Positions 27,340 to 36,061 are shown, numbered from the stretch's first letter. The stretch is DNA of 64,000 nt from Clostridium beijerinckii (GCF_036699995.1 NZ_CP144906.1:1860001-1924000); one strand, 5' to 3'. The notes: generated from the letters alone by a model not told the origin. Numbers and translations are program-made.

Positions 27340-28161
27340 ATGGAAGATTCAAAAATATCTGTACTAATTGCTGATGATAACAAAGAATTTTGCAGTATAT
27401 TAAATGATTATCTACTTAATCAAAAAGATATAGTTGTCACAGGAATTGCAAAAGATGGTAGAGAGGCTTTGGAGTTAATAGTAGAAAGAAAGCCTGATTT
27501 AGTTATTCTTGATATAATAATGCCACATTTAGATGGATTAGGTGTTTTAGAAAAATTAAATACAATGCAATTGGAAAAGGTTCCAAGAATAATAATATTA
27601 TCAGCAGTAGGTCAAGATAAGATTACTCAACAGGCAATAACTCTTGGTGCGGATTATTATACTGTAAAACCTTTTGACATGGAAGTATTCACAAAAAGAA
27701 TCAGAGAAATGTTTAATAGCTCTGCTGCAGTTCAAGAAACAAACATGAGAAATTCGTATGCATCATCAATGATATCTACTCCAAGTGAAAATAAAACAAA
27801 GGCACCTATTGATTTAGAAACAGAAATAACTAATATAATACATGAAGTTGGAGTGCCAGCTCATATTAAAGGTTACATGTATTTAAGAGAAGCTATAACA
27901 ATGGTTGTTAACGATATGGAATTATTATCAGCAGTAACTAAAGAGTTATATCCTTCAATAGCTAAGAAGTACAATACAACAGCTTCAAGAGTTGAAAGAG
28001 CAATAAGACATGCAATAGAAGTAGCGTGGGGAAGAGGTCAAATTGAGGCTATTAACAGGTTATTTGGATATACAGTGCATAATGATAAAGGCAAGCCAAC
28101 AAATAGTGAATTTATAGCTATAATAGCTGATAAATTAAGACTTAAAAATAAAGTGTCTTAG
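27340..28161 (+). CDS. spo0A: Sporulation master response regulator Spo0A
   Basis: DNA-binding regulator that on phosphorylation starts sporulation and, in solventogenic clostridia, solvent production. 273 residues. Receiver domain 1-125 with acidic pair Asp12-Asp13, phospho-acceptor Asp58 (VILDIIMP) and the Lys in YYTVKPFD. C-terminal effector domain 150-273 with the recognition helix region [18 protein letters not shown], the invariant Spo0A signature. AAAGGAGAG ribosome site. A strong terminator follows about 120 bases downstream. Confidence 0.98.
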   Translation: MEDSKISVLIADDNKEFCSILNDYLLNQKDIVVTGIAKDGREALELIVERKPDLVILDIIMPHLDGLGVLEKLNTMQLEKVPRIIILSAVGQDKITQQAITLGADYYTVKPFDMEVFTKRIREMFNSSAAVQETNMRNSYASSMISTPSENKTKAPIDLETEITNIIHEVGVPAHIKGYMYLREAITMVVNDMELLSAVTKELYPSIAKKYNTTASRVERAIRHAIEVAWGRGQIEAINRLFGYTVHNDKGKPTNSEFIAIIADKLRLKNKVS

Positions 28162-28284
28162 TAAGCATTTAATTAAGTTGAAAAGCTAAGTTGAATATTG
28201 CAAAAAAATGGTTTCTATCTATATTTTAATAGCGACTAATAGTTTTTGTGAAAATTAATATTCTAACATTATATATGACTAATG

Positions 28285-28335
28285 CCTTCTATTAGTTAGG
28301 TGTAGCAATCTAACTAATAGAAGGTTGTTTTGGTT
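28285..28335 (+). terminator. Terminator after spo0A
   Basis: A perfect 15-bp stem (28285-28299 with 28310-28324), 10-base loop, then TTGTTTTGGTT. Confidence 0.9.
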
Positions 28336-28465
28336 GCAAAAGCAAAAGAATTATAGAGGAAAGCAACCTAAATTAACCATCCTTTTTAAGTAGAAAATTT
28401 GAAGCGGACATGTTATAATTAAAGTGTTAGAATTTAAGATATAGAAAGACAGAGGATTAAAGTGT

Positions 28466-28561
28466 ATGGAAATAAAAATTAATATTCCAGTATTAAAAAT
28501 ATTAGCGATAACTATTTCGGGAATATTGGGTTATATAACTGGAATAATAGTATATAAATAG
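28466..28561 (+). CDS. Putative 31-residue membrane microprotein
   Basis: Begins ATG behind AGAGG and encodes 31 residues, MEIKINIPVLKILAITISG then ILGYITGIIVYK, a single hydrophobic helix with charged ends. TATAAT at about 28414 and a terminator just after the stop frame it as a stand-alone transcription unit. Such a layout (promoter, ribosome site, tiny hydrophobic frame, terminator) argues for a real gene, for example a small membrane regulator or type I toxin-like peptide, but no homologue is known to me. Confidence 0.55.
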   Translation: MEIKINIPVLKILAITISGILGYITGIIVYK

Positions 28562-28574
28562 ATATGATATTTTA

Positions 28575-28612
28575 GACTAAGGAGATATAAATATTCTTTG
28601 GTCTTTTTTTAT
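28575..28612 (+). terminator. Terminator after the 31-residue frame
   Basis: AGACTAAGGA pairs with TCTTTGGTCT (two G-U pairs) over an 11- to 12-base loop and is followed by a run of Ts at about 28603-28609. Confidence 0.7.
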
Positions 28613-29041
28613 GTAAAAAAATAAATTAACTAACAATAAAGTAATGGGATTTCAAAAGTGGATTATAGCATATGAAAGTACAATTATATGGTATACAAGT
28701 GGTAAGAAAAAGAGAATAAGTATATTTTTATTAAAAAATATATTACAATAGTAAATTATTAACGACATAAAAACCTACACAATGTTATAAGTTTACAATT
28801 CATCGTGTATAAAAAAGAGAAAATGATGCTTTTAGTGCTGAAAAATGTGGAAATAAAAGTTAAAATAAAGACGATATAAAGAAGGTATTTGTATAAGAAT
28901 GTAGAAATATATGGTTAGGTGAAAGAGATTTGATATTTATAAGTATATCGAGTCAATTTAACTAAAATTATATTATGGAGGTATTATAAAAAAGAGAATC
29001 AACTTGAGAATAATTTGTGCATTAATGAAGGGTGGTTTTTT
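28613..29041 (+). other. Intergenic region before hemerythrin gene
   Basis: About 430 AT-rich bases. No frame with a ribosome site was found. TGGAGG at 28976-28981 looks like a ribosome site but no start codon follows at usable distance. No clear promoter could be chosen. Confidence 0.4.
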
Positions 29042-29449
29042 ATGGAATTTAATTGGGATAAGAAGTGGTCAGTAGGTATTGATAAAATAGATCATCAACA
29101 CAAAGAATTGTTTGATAGAATTAATAAGTTAGTAATTGCGATGAGAGAGGGAAAAGGAAAAGATGAGGTTATAGAGACTTTAAGCTTTCTAGAAGAGTAC
29201 GTTATTAAGCATTTTAATGATGAAGAAGAGATGCAAAGAAAGAGTAATTATCCTAAATACGATATTCAACATAAGCAACATGAAGAATTCAAAGAGGAGC
29301 TTAGAGAATTAAGAAAAGTTTTTGAAAAAGCTGGTGTCTCAGCATTATTCGTTATAAATGTACAACAAAAGATGTCCAGTTGGTGGAGAAAGCATATTAG
29401 AGAATTGGATCGGGATCTAGGAGGATTCTTAATAGAAAGTTCTAAATAG
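29042..29449 (+). CDS. Bacteriohemerythrin
   Basis: Di-iron, oxygen-binding four-helix protein, likely an oxygen scavenger or sensor in this anaerobe. 135 residues from ATG 29042, preceded by GAAGGGTGG; a TTG at 29015 overlaps that site. Iron ligands by alignment: His20 (IDHQHKELF), His57 and Glu61 (HFNDEEE), His80, His118 and Asp123 (WWRKHIRELDRD). The usual HxxxH pair reads QHKQH: the first His position is Gln76 with a His one step later, so ligand geometry may differ. Single gene. Confidence 0.93.
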   Translation: MEFNWDKKWSVGIDKIDHQHKELFDRINKLVIAMREGKGKDEVIETLSFLEEYVIKHFNDEEEMQRKSNYPKYDIQHKQHEEFKEELRELRKVFEKAGVSALFVINVQQKMSSWWRKHIRELDRDLGGFLIESSK

Positions 29450-29547
29450 TACTGTTTACTAAAGATATGATGGAATATAATTATATTAAAAGATAAAAAA
29501 TCTTAATCGTTTTAATTTGGCAAATTATTAAGAAAAATCAATGAAAA

Positions 29548-29578
29548 GGATAGCTTATTTGGAAATATAAGCTATCCT
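29548..29578. repeat. 12-bp hairpin after hemerythrin gene
   Basis: Perfect 12-bp inverted repeat (29548-29559 with 29567-29578) with a 7-base loop but no T tract on the + side. Possible weak terminator or transcript-end structure. The rest of 29450-29763 shows nothing else recognisable. Confidence 0.5.
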
Positions 29579-29763
29579 AAAATTGGTTTATGATATTTTT
29601 TTGAGGTAAAAAAATAATGAAAATTGTTTTATATTGGGAAATAGCAATAACACAATTTTATTAATAAAAATCTTATACAAAATAACATAAATACTGTAGA
29701 TTGGAAAAAGGGATTTTATATAATCTTATAGAATATTTTTAGTTATAGAAAAGGGGTGAGGGT

Positions 29764-29991
29764 ATGAGAGAAGTAAAAGACGAAAAGCTAACAAAGGATC
29801 AACAAAAAGAAGCATTAAAAAGCGCTATAACAATGATAGTAGAAAACTATAAGATGTTACTAATAAGTAATAATAATATATCAGGCCTAGAGAAACAAAA
29901 ATTATACGGTGATCTTGAACATAGTGTGGCAGCAATAGAATTTATAACACAATGTAAGCTTGATAAAGGCGTATTATGGGAAGGAATATGA
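29764..29991 (+). CDS. Small helical protein, function unknown
   Basis: 75 residues, predicted mainly helical and amphipathic (KDQQKEALKSAITMIVENYKMLL, IEFITQCKLDKGVLWEGI). It has a strong AAGGGGTGAG ribosome site before ATG. No signal peptide, no metal motif. It stands alone between hairpins. Family not recognised. Confidence 0.65.
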   Translation: MREVKDEKLTKDQQKEALKSAITMIVENYKMLLISNNNISGLEKQKLYGDLEHSVAAIEFITQCKLDKGVLWEGI

Positions 29992-30071
29992 AACTAATCT
30001 AAATAATTAAAATATGTATAATGTTATTAAAGTATAATTAGTGTAGCGTAAAAAATATTTCACGCAACAAA

Positions 30072-30106
30072 AAGAATAGTTCACTAGGGTGAAATGAACT
30101 ATTCTT
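30072..30106 (+). terminator. Hairpin after the 75-residue gene
   Basis: A perfect 12-bp stem AAGAATAGTTCA with TGAACTATTCTT and an 11-base loop. The tail (ATATGGG) is poor in T, so termination is not certain. Confidence 0.5.
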
Positions 30107-30259
30107 ATATGGGTCATAGTATTTTTTATAGGAGTAAAATAATGTTTTATCTTGTTTCAAGTAATATTATAAATATATATTGTGGCAATATTATGACAAC
30201 TATAAAAAAACTAATATTAAAATTTCAGCAATAATATTTAAAAAAATTGTATAGAATTG

Positions 30260-30289
30260 TTGACAAAACTCATGAATATATGATATTTT
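30260..30289 (+). promoter_or_regulatory. Sigma-A-type promoter for the uracil permease gene
   Basis: Consensus TTGACA (30260-30265), 18-base spacer and TATTTT (30284-30289) with an extended-10 TGA. The 50-base leader is too short for a PyrR attenuator or purine riboswitch. Confidence 0.6.
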
Positions 30290-30340
30290 TGTAAAAGCAT
30301 ACTTTTAATTTAGTTCAGAGAAGCTAAGAAGGGGGAACAT

Positions 30341-31636
30341 ATGATGAATAATAAATCATTAAAAAGTGAAAAAAATTTTATAGATGTAAAAGAGAAAGTT
30401 TCTTTAAAGAGAGCAATTCCATTAAGTATCCAACATTTGTTTGCAATGTTTGGAGCTTCAGTCTTAGTACCACTTATTTTTAAAATTGATCCGACAACAG
30501 TGCTATTTTTTAATGGTATTGGTACATTACTTTATGCCTTTATTACTAAAAAAAGTATTCCAGCTTATTTAGGATCAAGTTTTGCCTTTATATCACCAGT
30601 ATTACTTTTATATAGTCAAGGATATGATTTTCAGACTATACAAGGCGGTTTTGTATTTGTAGGTATATCATTTTCAATAATAGCGATTATTGTTGGCTAC
30701 ACAGGTATGGGATGGATAAATAAATTATTTCCACCAGCTGCCATGGGATCAATAATAACAATTATAGGTTTAGAATTGGCTAGTAATGCAGCAGATCAAG
30801 CAGGTTTTCCGGTTGGATTAAGTAATTCTCCAACTTTAAACATAACATGGGTAATTGTTTCTATGGTTACTTTAGCTACAGTGATTTTATGTAATATCTT
30901 ATTAAAAGGATTCTTGAAAGTTATACCTATATTAATAGGAGTGGTAGTTGGATACATTACAGCATTCTTTATGGGATTAGTAGATTTTAGTACTATAAAT
31001 AATGCAAATTATTTTGTTTTACCTAATATAAAGGTTGCACATTTCAGTTTAAATGCAATTTTAACTATACTACCTGCAACATTTGTAGTAATTGCAGAAC
31101 ATGTTGGTCATTTAAAAGTTACTAGCAGCATTGTTGGAAGAGACTTATCAAAAGATCCTGGACTTCATAGATCTTTACTTGGAGACGGGCTATCAACTAT
31201 CATTTCGGGAATGTTTGGTTCTGTACCAACAACAACTTATGGTGAAAATATAGGAGTTTTAGCTCTAACTAAAGTGTATAGTGTATATGTAATATGTGGG
31301 GCCGGTTTAGTATCAATTTTGCTAGGGTTTTCTGGGAAAATGTCAGCACTTATTAGCACAATTCCAACACCTGTTATTGGAGGAATAAGTTTCTTATTAT
31401 TTGGAACTATTGCAACTTCAGGATTAAGAACTTTTATTGAAGAAAAAGTTGATTTTTCTAAATCAAGAAATTTAATATTAACTTCAGTAATATTCATAGT
31501 AGGATTGAGTGGAATAAAATTAACTTTAGGAACTATTGAACTTAAAGGAATGGGACTAGCAACAGTAGTTGCTATGGTGTTAAGCATAAGCTTTATGATA
31601 TTTGATAAATTAGGTATAATGAACGAAGCAGAATAA
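30341..31636 (+). CDS. Uracil/xanthine permease (NCS2 family, UraA-like)
   Basis: Proton-coupled nucleobase importer with about 14 membrane segments. 431 residues. Family marks: SIQHLFAMFGASVLVPL in helix 1, the short-strand regions around FISPVLL, EHVGHLKVT with the substrate-binding Glu of helix 8, and PTTTYGENIGVLALTKVYS in helix 10. This set fits uracil rather than xanthine specificity, but that is inference. Two adjacent ATGs (30341, 30344) follow AAGGGGG. Single gene ending in a strong terminator. Confidence 0.92.
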   Translation: MMNNKSLKSEKNFIDVKEKVSLKRAIPLSIQHLFAMFGASVLVPLIFKIDPTTVLFFNGIGTLLYAFITKKSIPAYLGSSFAFISPVLLLYSQGYDFQTIQGGFVFVGISFSIIAIIVGYTGMGWINKLFPPAAMGSIITIIGLELASNAADQAGFPVGLSNSPTLNITWVIVSMVTLATVILCNILLKGFLKVIPILIGVVVGYITAFFMGLVDFSTINNANYFVLPNIKVAHFSLNAILTILPATFVVIAEHVGHLKVTSSIVGRDLSKDPGLHRSLLGDGLSTIISGMFGSVPTTTYGENIGVLALTKVYSVYVICGAGLVSILLGFSGKMSALISTIPTPVIGGISFLLFGTIATSGLRTFIEEKVDFSKSRNLILTSVIFIVGLSGIKLTLGTIELKGMGLATVVAMVLSISFMIFDKLGIMNEAE

Positions 31637-31671
31637 GACAAAAGTTTATAAATAAGTAAATTAATTATAAG

Positions 31672-31712
31672 AATGCTGTTAGTATTAATAAATACTAATA
31701 GCATTTTTTTAT
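31672..31712 (+). terminator. Terminator after uracil permease gene
   Basis: A 15-bp stem with one G-U pair (31672-31686 with 31691-31705) and seven or more Ts. Confidence 0.92.
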
Positions 31713-31846
31713 TTTAAAGAAAAGGAGTATAAAATTAAAGAAAGTAGATATATTTAACTATTTATATTTTTATAGTTAATTTATGAATATATAAGAGTAT
31801 TAAAAGAGAAACTATGTATGAAGATAAATGTATAGGAGGAATACAA

Positions 31847-32455
31847 ATGAAATTAAAAAAATACATAAAGGTATTAAGTTATTTTATTATTTTTAACGTA
31901 ATTATGAGTTTTGCTTTCATTGGAGCTGATGCTAATACTGTGAAAATAACTACTGATAAGGAGCCATTATATACAGTTGAGTACGATGGCTATGATCTTA
32001 CAGCGAGAAGAATAAGAGTTGCTGGAAGCAATAATATTGCATATTGCTTAGAGATAAACGAAAAATATCCGTCTGGACAAAATTTTTCGTCAAATAGTAA
32101 TCTAAGTGAATCAATTCGTAATGTTATTGCTGCTGGATATCCAAATAGATCTGTGGCTGAATTAAATCTAGATAATGAGAATGAAGCATATTTCGCTACT
32201 CAGATAGCAATATGGAGTTCAATGGAAGGATACGATGTCAATAAAATAAAAGGAAATAACTCTAAAATAGTAGATGCAATAAAGAGCATATATAATGACG
32301 GAGTAAATGGGAAATATTCAAGTAAAATAAGAAGTAAAGTATATAAAACAAGTGATGAATCTATACAAGAAATTATAGTTGTATATACTGATGATTTAGT
32401 ATCGGAAGAAAAAGCAGAATCGATTCAAACAGAATATGCACCACAAGAAGGATAA
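31847..32455 (+). CDS. Secreted thioester-domain (TQXA) protein
   Basis: 202 residues from ATG 31847 behind TAGGAGGAA. Signal peptide 1-29 (VLSYFIIFNVIMSFAFIGADA). The mature domain carries the marks of a thioester adhesion domain: Cys67 in IAYCLEIN and Gln119 in FATQIAIWS, the residues that form a Cys-Gln internal thioester used for covalent binding to host or surface targets. Unlike most such proteins there is no stalk, LPXTG or membrane anchor; the protein ends in EYAPQEG. It may act freely secreted or bind another wall component. Single gene. Confidence 0.8.
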   Translation: MKLKKYIKVLSYFIIFNVIMSFAFIGADANTVKITTDKEPLYTVEYDGYDLTARRIRVAGSNNIAYCLEINEKYPSGQNFSSNSNLSESIRNVIAAGYPNRSVAELNLDNENEAYFATQIAIWSSMEGYDVNKIKGNNSKIVDAIKSIYNDGVNGKYSSKIRSKVYKTSDESIQEIIVVYTDDLVSEEKAESIQTEYAPQEG

Positions 32456-32475
32456 ATAAAATTATACATTACATG

Positions 32476-32540
32476 TTAATGCTGTTACATAATGAATGTT
32501 TTATGATTAGTCTAAAAAATTTACCTTGTAACAGCATTAA
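32476..32540 (+). terminator. Long-loop hairpin after thioester protein gene
   Basis: A perfect 14-bp stem (32476-32489 with 32527-32540) encloses 37 bases. There is no T tract, so it may be a transcript-end or processing structure rather than a classical terminator. Confidence 0.45.
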
Positions 32541-32570
32541 TGGTTAATTAGAAGGAAATCTTGGCTATTA

Positions 32571-32605
32571 TTGACACCAATCATCTAAAATGATAACCTT
32601 TTGTT
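32571..32605 (+). promoter_or_regulatory. Promoter and palindromic operator of the toxin-antitoxin pair
   Basis: TTGACA at 32571-32576 with TAACCT (32594-32599, preceded by TGA) after 17 bases. Between and around them lie nested inverted repeats: ATCAT-N5-ATGAT (32580-32594) and TAAC-N5-GTTA (from 32594). An operator inside the promoter is what autorepression by the antitoxin would need. The exact site is inference. Confidence 0.45.
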
Positions 32606-32638
32606 AGATTATTAGAAGTGGTAAGGTGGTGAAGAAGA

Positions 32639-33040
32639 TTGCTGCTAAAGGATTATAGTAAGGAACAAATTAGGAATTTAGTTGAAATCATTAAAGAGTG
32701 TGTTCGTGAAGACAGGTATACCGTATCTTTAGAAGAAAATAAGGCGGAAAATATTCAATTTATAGAAGAATATAATATAAATGAAAAGAAGAGAATAAGT
32801 ATACTATGCGATATAGACTACAAAGATTTTTGTTATGGCCTTCAAAACGTAAAAAATGGAGTTGAGCAAAATGATCTTTACGTATTTTGTTTACAAAAAG
32901 AATTGTATAATGTTGAGGATAAGAGAGAAATAGTAGATATTTATTTAAAGTTTAATGTAATATGCAATGAAGTAAGTAGTAGTAGAGTACTAGTGTCTCT
33001 ACATAAAAGAAACAAGCCTATTACATATCTTTTTAGATAA
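32639..33040 (+). CDS. Putative MqsR-like toxin
   Basis: 133 residues. Starts with TTG behind AAGGTGGTGAAG. The C-terminal half (DIDYKDFCYGLQNVKNGVEQ, NDLYVFCL, VDIYLKFNVI, RVLVSLHKRN) follows the order of MqsR, a RelE-fold ribonuclease: DFxxxL, a VY strand, YLKI-type strand and the final VSFK-type strand. Similarity is partial and the first 45 residues are extra. Placement directly before an MqsA-type antitoxin with its own ribosome site supports the toxin role. Catalytic residues could not be fixed from sequence alone. Confidence 0.65.
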   Translation: MLLKDYSKEQIRNLVEIIKECVREDRYTVSLEENKAENIQFIEEYNINEKKRISILCDIDYKDFCYGLQNVKNGVEQNDLYVFCLQKELYNVEDKREIVDIYLKFNVICNEVSSSRVLVSLHKRNKPITYLFR

Positions 33041-33078
33041 AAAGAATTATCTTCATTTCTAAAAGGAGGGATAAACTC

Positions 33079-34089
33079 ATGAAAAAATCAGCATTTTGTG
33101 AATATTGTTTTAGTGAAAGGGAATATCAAGTATATAAAGTAAGAAGAACATCTATACTAAAAGAAGAAGAGGTAAGCTACAAGGCTAAAGAAGCTGTTTG
33201 TAACGTTTGTGGTAATGAGATTTTTGTGTCAGACATATGTGAGTATAATTTGATGAACTTATATAAAGAATATAGAAGGAATTATAATATTATTAGTACA
33301 GATGAAATACAAAAAGTTAAAATAAAGTATTCAATTAATTCAGAAGCACTTTCACTAATATTAGGATGGAATAGTAAGACTATAGAACGATATTTAGATG
33401 GGGATATGATTGGAGTCTCCAATAGTGATTTATTAAGAAAAGTATATGAGAATGCTAGCTATTATTCTATTATATTGCAAAATAATAAGGAAAGAATAAA
33501 TCCAGTAGATTACAATAAAAGTAGACAAGCTATTAGATATATTTTAGCTCAAGATCAGACAGAAGAAAAAATCGATGCAGTAATAAAATACTTGTTGATA
33601 AGATGTGAAGATTTCACAGCTTTATCAATCCAAAAACTTCTATATTACGTACAAGCATTTCATTATGTCTTTACTGGTAATTTCATGTTTGAAGAAGATT
33701 GCGAAGCTTGGAAGGATGGTCCGTTTTATCGAAGCCTATATGAAAGGTATGAACAATTTGGATATGAAAAAGTTAATAAAGATATACTTGCTAATGACAA
33801 ATTAAGGTTAGAGAATTTTGAACGGAATATTGTAGAAAGTATAATAAAATTTTATGGCTGTTATAGTGGAAAAATATTAAAGGAGATGACTAAAAGCGAA
33901 GCTCCTTGGATATTAACAAGAACTAATTCTATTAATGGAAAGAGTATCAAATATGGTAAATTTAATACTGTGATTGAAAAAAGCTTGATTCAAGAGTATT
34001 TTGATAGTATTAAGGAAAAATATAATATTAGTAGTTTATTAGATATACAAAATTATAGTAGAGATTTATTCGATAAGATATCTATTTAA
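33079..34089 (+). CDS. MqsA-type zinc/HTH antitoxin fused to a Panacea (DUF4065/SocA-like) domain
   Basis: 336 residues in three parts. Residues 1-55 are an MqsA-type zinc finger with Cys7, Cys10, Cys41 and Cys44. Residues 75-115 are a helix-turn-helix (NSEALSLILGWNSKTIERYL), likely for operator binding. Residues 165-300 are the Panacea domain (LSIQKLLYYVQAFHYVFTG, CEAWKDGPFYRSLYERY), known as a promiscuous toxin-neutralising module in toxin-antitoxin pairs. Strong AAAGGAGGG ribosome site, 38 bases after the toxin gene. The toxin-first order is that of mqsRA and higBA. Confidence 0.85.
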   Translation: MKKSAFCEYCFSEREYQVYKVRRTSILKEEEVSYKAKEAVCNVCGNEIFVSDICEYNLMNLYKEYRRNYNIISTDEIQKVKIKYSINSEALSLILGWNSKTIERYLDGDMIGVSNSDLLRKVYENASYYSIILQNNKERINPVDYNKSRQAIRYILAQDQTEEKIDAVIKYLLIRCEDFTALSIQKLLYYVQAFHYVFTGNFMFEEDCEAWKDGPFYRSLYERYEQFGYEKVNKDILANDKLRLENFERNIVESIIKFYGCYSGKILKEMTKSEAPWILTRTNSINGKSIKYGKFNTVIEKSLIQEYFDSIKEKYNISSLLDIQNYSRDLFDKISI

Positions 34090-34114
34090 TATAAATTTAG
34101 GAAAGAGGTAATTT

Positions 34115-34726
34115 ATGAAAACTACATTATTACTTATTAGACATGGCGAAACAGAATGGAATGCTTTAGGGAAATTTCAAGGGTGTACAGATATAGAGTT
34201 ATCAGAGGAAGGAGTAAAACAAGCGCAAATATTAAAAAATAGACTTAATGGAGAATTTGATTGGATATATGCTAGTCCGTTAAGTAGAGCTTTTAAAACA
34301 GCAAATATATTAGCATCAATTACGAATAAAGAAGTTATAATAGAACCTGAGATAAGAGAAATTAATTTTGGAGAATGGGAAGGATTGACTGTTAAGCAAA
34401 TTAGTGAAAAGTATCCTGATGTTTTTAAAGCTTGGAGAACTGATAAAAAAGAAAGTTATATTTGCGGTGGAGATTCTAGTATCCGAAATGCGGTAAGTAG
34501 AGCTAAGAAGTGTATTCAAGAAATAGTATCTAAACATAAAGGTGAGAAGATAGTAATTGTTGCTCATGGAGGAATAATAAAAGCTGGACTTATAGGAATA
34601 TTTGACTGGGATATGACAATGTATCATAAAGTAGCACTTGGCAATACTTGTATTAATAAAATAACTTTCAATGATGATTTAATGCCAATGTTAGTTAGTT
34701 TAAATGATACAACTCACTTAGATTAA
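34115..34726 (+). CDS. Histidine phosphatase family protein (phosphoglycerate mutase-like)
   Basis: 203 residues of the branch-1 histidine acid phosphatase fold. Catalytic RHGETEWN with the phospho-acceptor His10, the second Arg in SPLSRAFKTA, the acid Glu in INFGEWEG, and the second His in VAHGGIIKA. Resembles CobC/PhoE-type broad phosphatases; in clostridia the same family includes alpha-ribazole phosphatase, but no cobalamin genes are near. 26 bases after the antitoxin gene with its own AGAGGT site. Confidence 0.9.
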   Translation: MKTTLLLIRHGETEWNALGKFQGCTDIELSEEGVKQAQILKNRLNGEFDWIYASPLSRAFKTANILASITNKEVIIEPEIREINFGEWEGLTVKQISEKYPDVFKAWRTDKKESYICGGDSSIRNAVSRAKKCIQEIVSKHKGEKIVIVAHGGIIKAGLIGIFDWDMTMYHKVALGNTCINKITFNDDLMPMLVSLNDTTHLD

Positions 34727-34903
34727 ATTACGGAAGTTATATGAATTAATTAAAAAATGTAATTCTGTAAAAGGTCTCAAAATATATTAAATGTTAAACA
34801 TAAAATAATTACTCTAAATAAATAGATAAGATTTATTTTACCAATGAAGTTTATAAAATTATCGTAAATATATTTTACGATGTTTCATAAGGAGTAAAAA
34901 AGA

Positions 34904-36061
34904 ATGATATACATAATGATAAGTATTATATTGATTTTATATTCTGGAATAAATTATTACATTAGCATATGGTTTTGGAAAAATTTATGTAGTATGATCC
35001 CTTTTTTTAATAGTGAAATATACTTTAGCTTCTTTTTTATTATATTTATAATAAGCTTAGTTGGAGTTATATGGAATCGCCATCTACCTAAATTTCTCCA
35101 GGATGGAGTTTACTTGATGGCATCGTATTGGCTTGCTGCTATAGTATACTTTGCAATATTTATTGGCATAATTGAGTGCTTTTTTATTTTAGGCAATACT
35201 TTACAGCTTATACCTAGCGATATTAAACTTAACGCAAATGCTTTATTTTATATTGCTTTGATAGTTCTTTTTACTGTAATAATTATAATTCTATACGGAG
35301 CGGTAAATGCTAAAAACGTAATAATTACACCATATAATATAGACTTACCTAAAAAGGCAGGAAAGATAAGTAAATTGCAAATAGCACTTTTATCAGATAT
35401 CCATCTTGGTAATTTAATGGATAAAAGAATAGATAAACTAATTGATAAAATTAATTCTATACAACCAGATATTGTTTTAATTGCAGGAGATATAATTGAT
35501 TCTAATAGAGATATGATAAATTATGATTTTTCTAAGATGCAATGTAATTTTCAAAAAATAAAAAGTACATATGGGATTTATGCATGTTTGGGGAATCATG
35601 ACTATGATCATAAAGGTGATTCATCAAATAGAATAAACAATTTAAAAAAAGTAGGGGTAAATATATTACGAGACAGTTATGTAAAAATTGATGATAGCTT
35701 TTGTGTTATAGGACGTGAAGATATCTCTTACGAAAGAATAAATGGGGTAAGAAGAAAAAATCTATCAGAAACTGTAAATGAAATTAGTAGAGAATTACCT
35801 ATAATAGTGCTTGATCATCAGCCCAATAACCTAAACGAACCTATGAGTGAAGGGATTGATTTACAATTATCTGGTCACACACATAAAGGGCAGTTTTTTC
35901 CTTTTAATTTAATAACGAAAAGAGTATTTAAAATTGATTATGGATATCTAAAAATGGAAAAATTTCAAATAATAGTTTCATGCGGCACAAGAACTTGGGG
36001 GCCGCCTATAAGAATTGGGAGTAAATGTGAGATAGTAAATATAAATGTAACATTTCAATAA
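34904..36061 (+). CDS. Membrane-anchored metallophosphoesterase (YkuE/YaeI-like)
   Basis: 385 residues. Four hydrophobic segments within 1-140 anchor it, and the calcineurin-like domain follows: LLSDIHLGN (metal Asp/His), LIAGDIID (Asp), CLGNHDYD (Asn/His), VLDHQP and SGHTHKGQFFP (His pair). All metal-binding residues of the family are present. Substrate unknown; relatives act on lipid-linked phosphates or wall-related phosphodiesters. Single gene; no terminator was recognised after it. Confidence 0.88.
   Translation: MIYIMISIILILYSGINYYISIWFWKNLCSMIPFFNSEIYFSFFFIIFIISLVGVIWNRHLPKFLQDGVYLMASYWLAAIVYFAIFIGIIECFFILGNTLQLIPSDIKLNANALFYIALIVLFTVIIIILYGAVNAKNVIITPYNIDLPKKAGKISKLQIALLSDIHLGNLMDKRIDKLIDKINSIQPDIVLIAGDIIDSNRDMINYDFSKMQCNFQKIKSTYGIYACLGNHDYDHKGDSSNRINNLKKVGVNILRDSYVKIDDSFCVIGREDISYERINGVRRKNLSETVNEISRELPIIVLDHQPNNLNEPMSEGIDLQLSGHTHKGQFFPFNLITKRVFKIDYGYLKMEKFQIIVSCGTRTWGPPIRIGSKCEIVNINVTFQ

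Noticed and set aside
30001..30340. Purine or PyrR-type control element before the uracil permease
   Set aside because: The hairpin at 30072-30106 lies upstream of the likely promoter, and the leader after it is only about 50 bases with no anti-terminator pair.
31237..31704. 155-codon frame on the - strand inside the uracil permease gene
   Set aside because: It is antisense to a well-conserved membrane protein gene, has no ribosome site, and its hydrophobic text mirrors the permease codons.
31754..31779. TTAACTAT-N10-ATAGTTAA inverted repeat before the thioester gene
   Set aside because: Only 8 AT-rich base pairs with a 10-base gap and no clear promoter alongside; too likely by chance to list.
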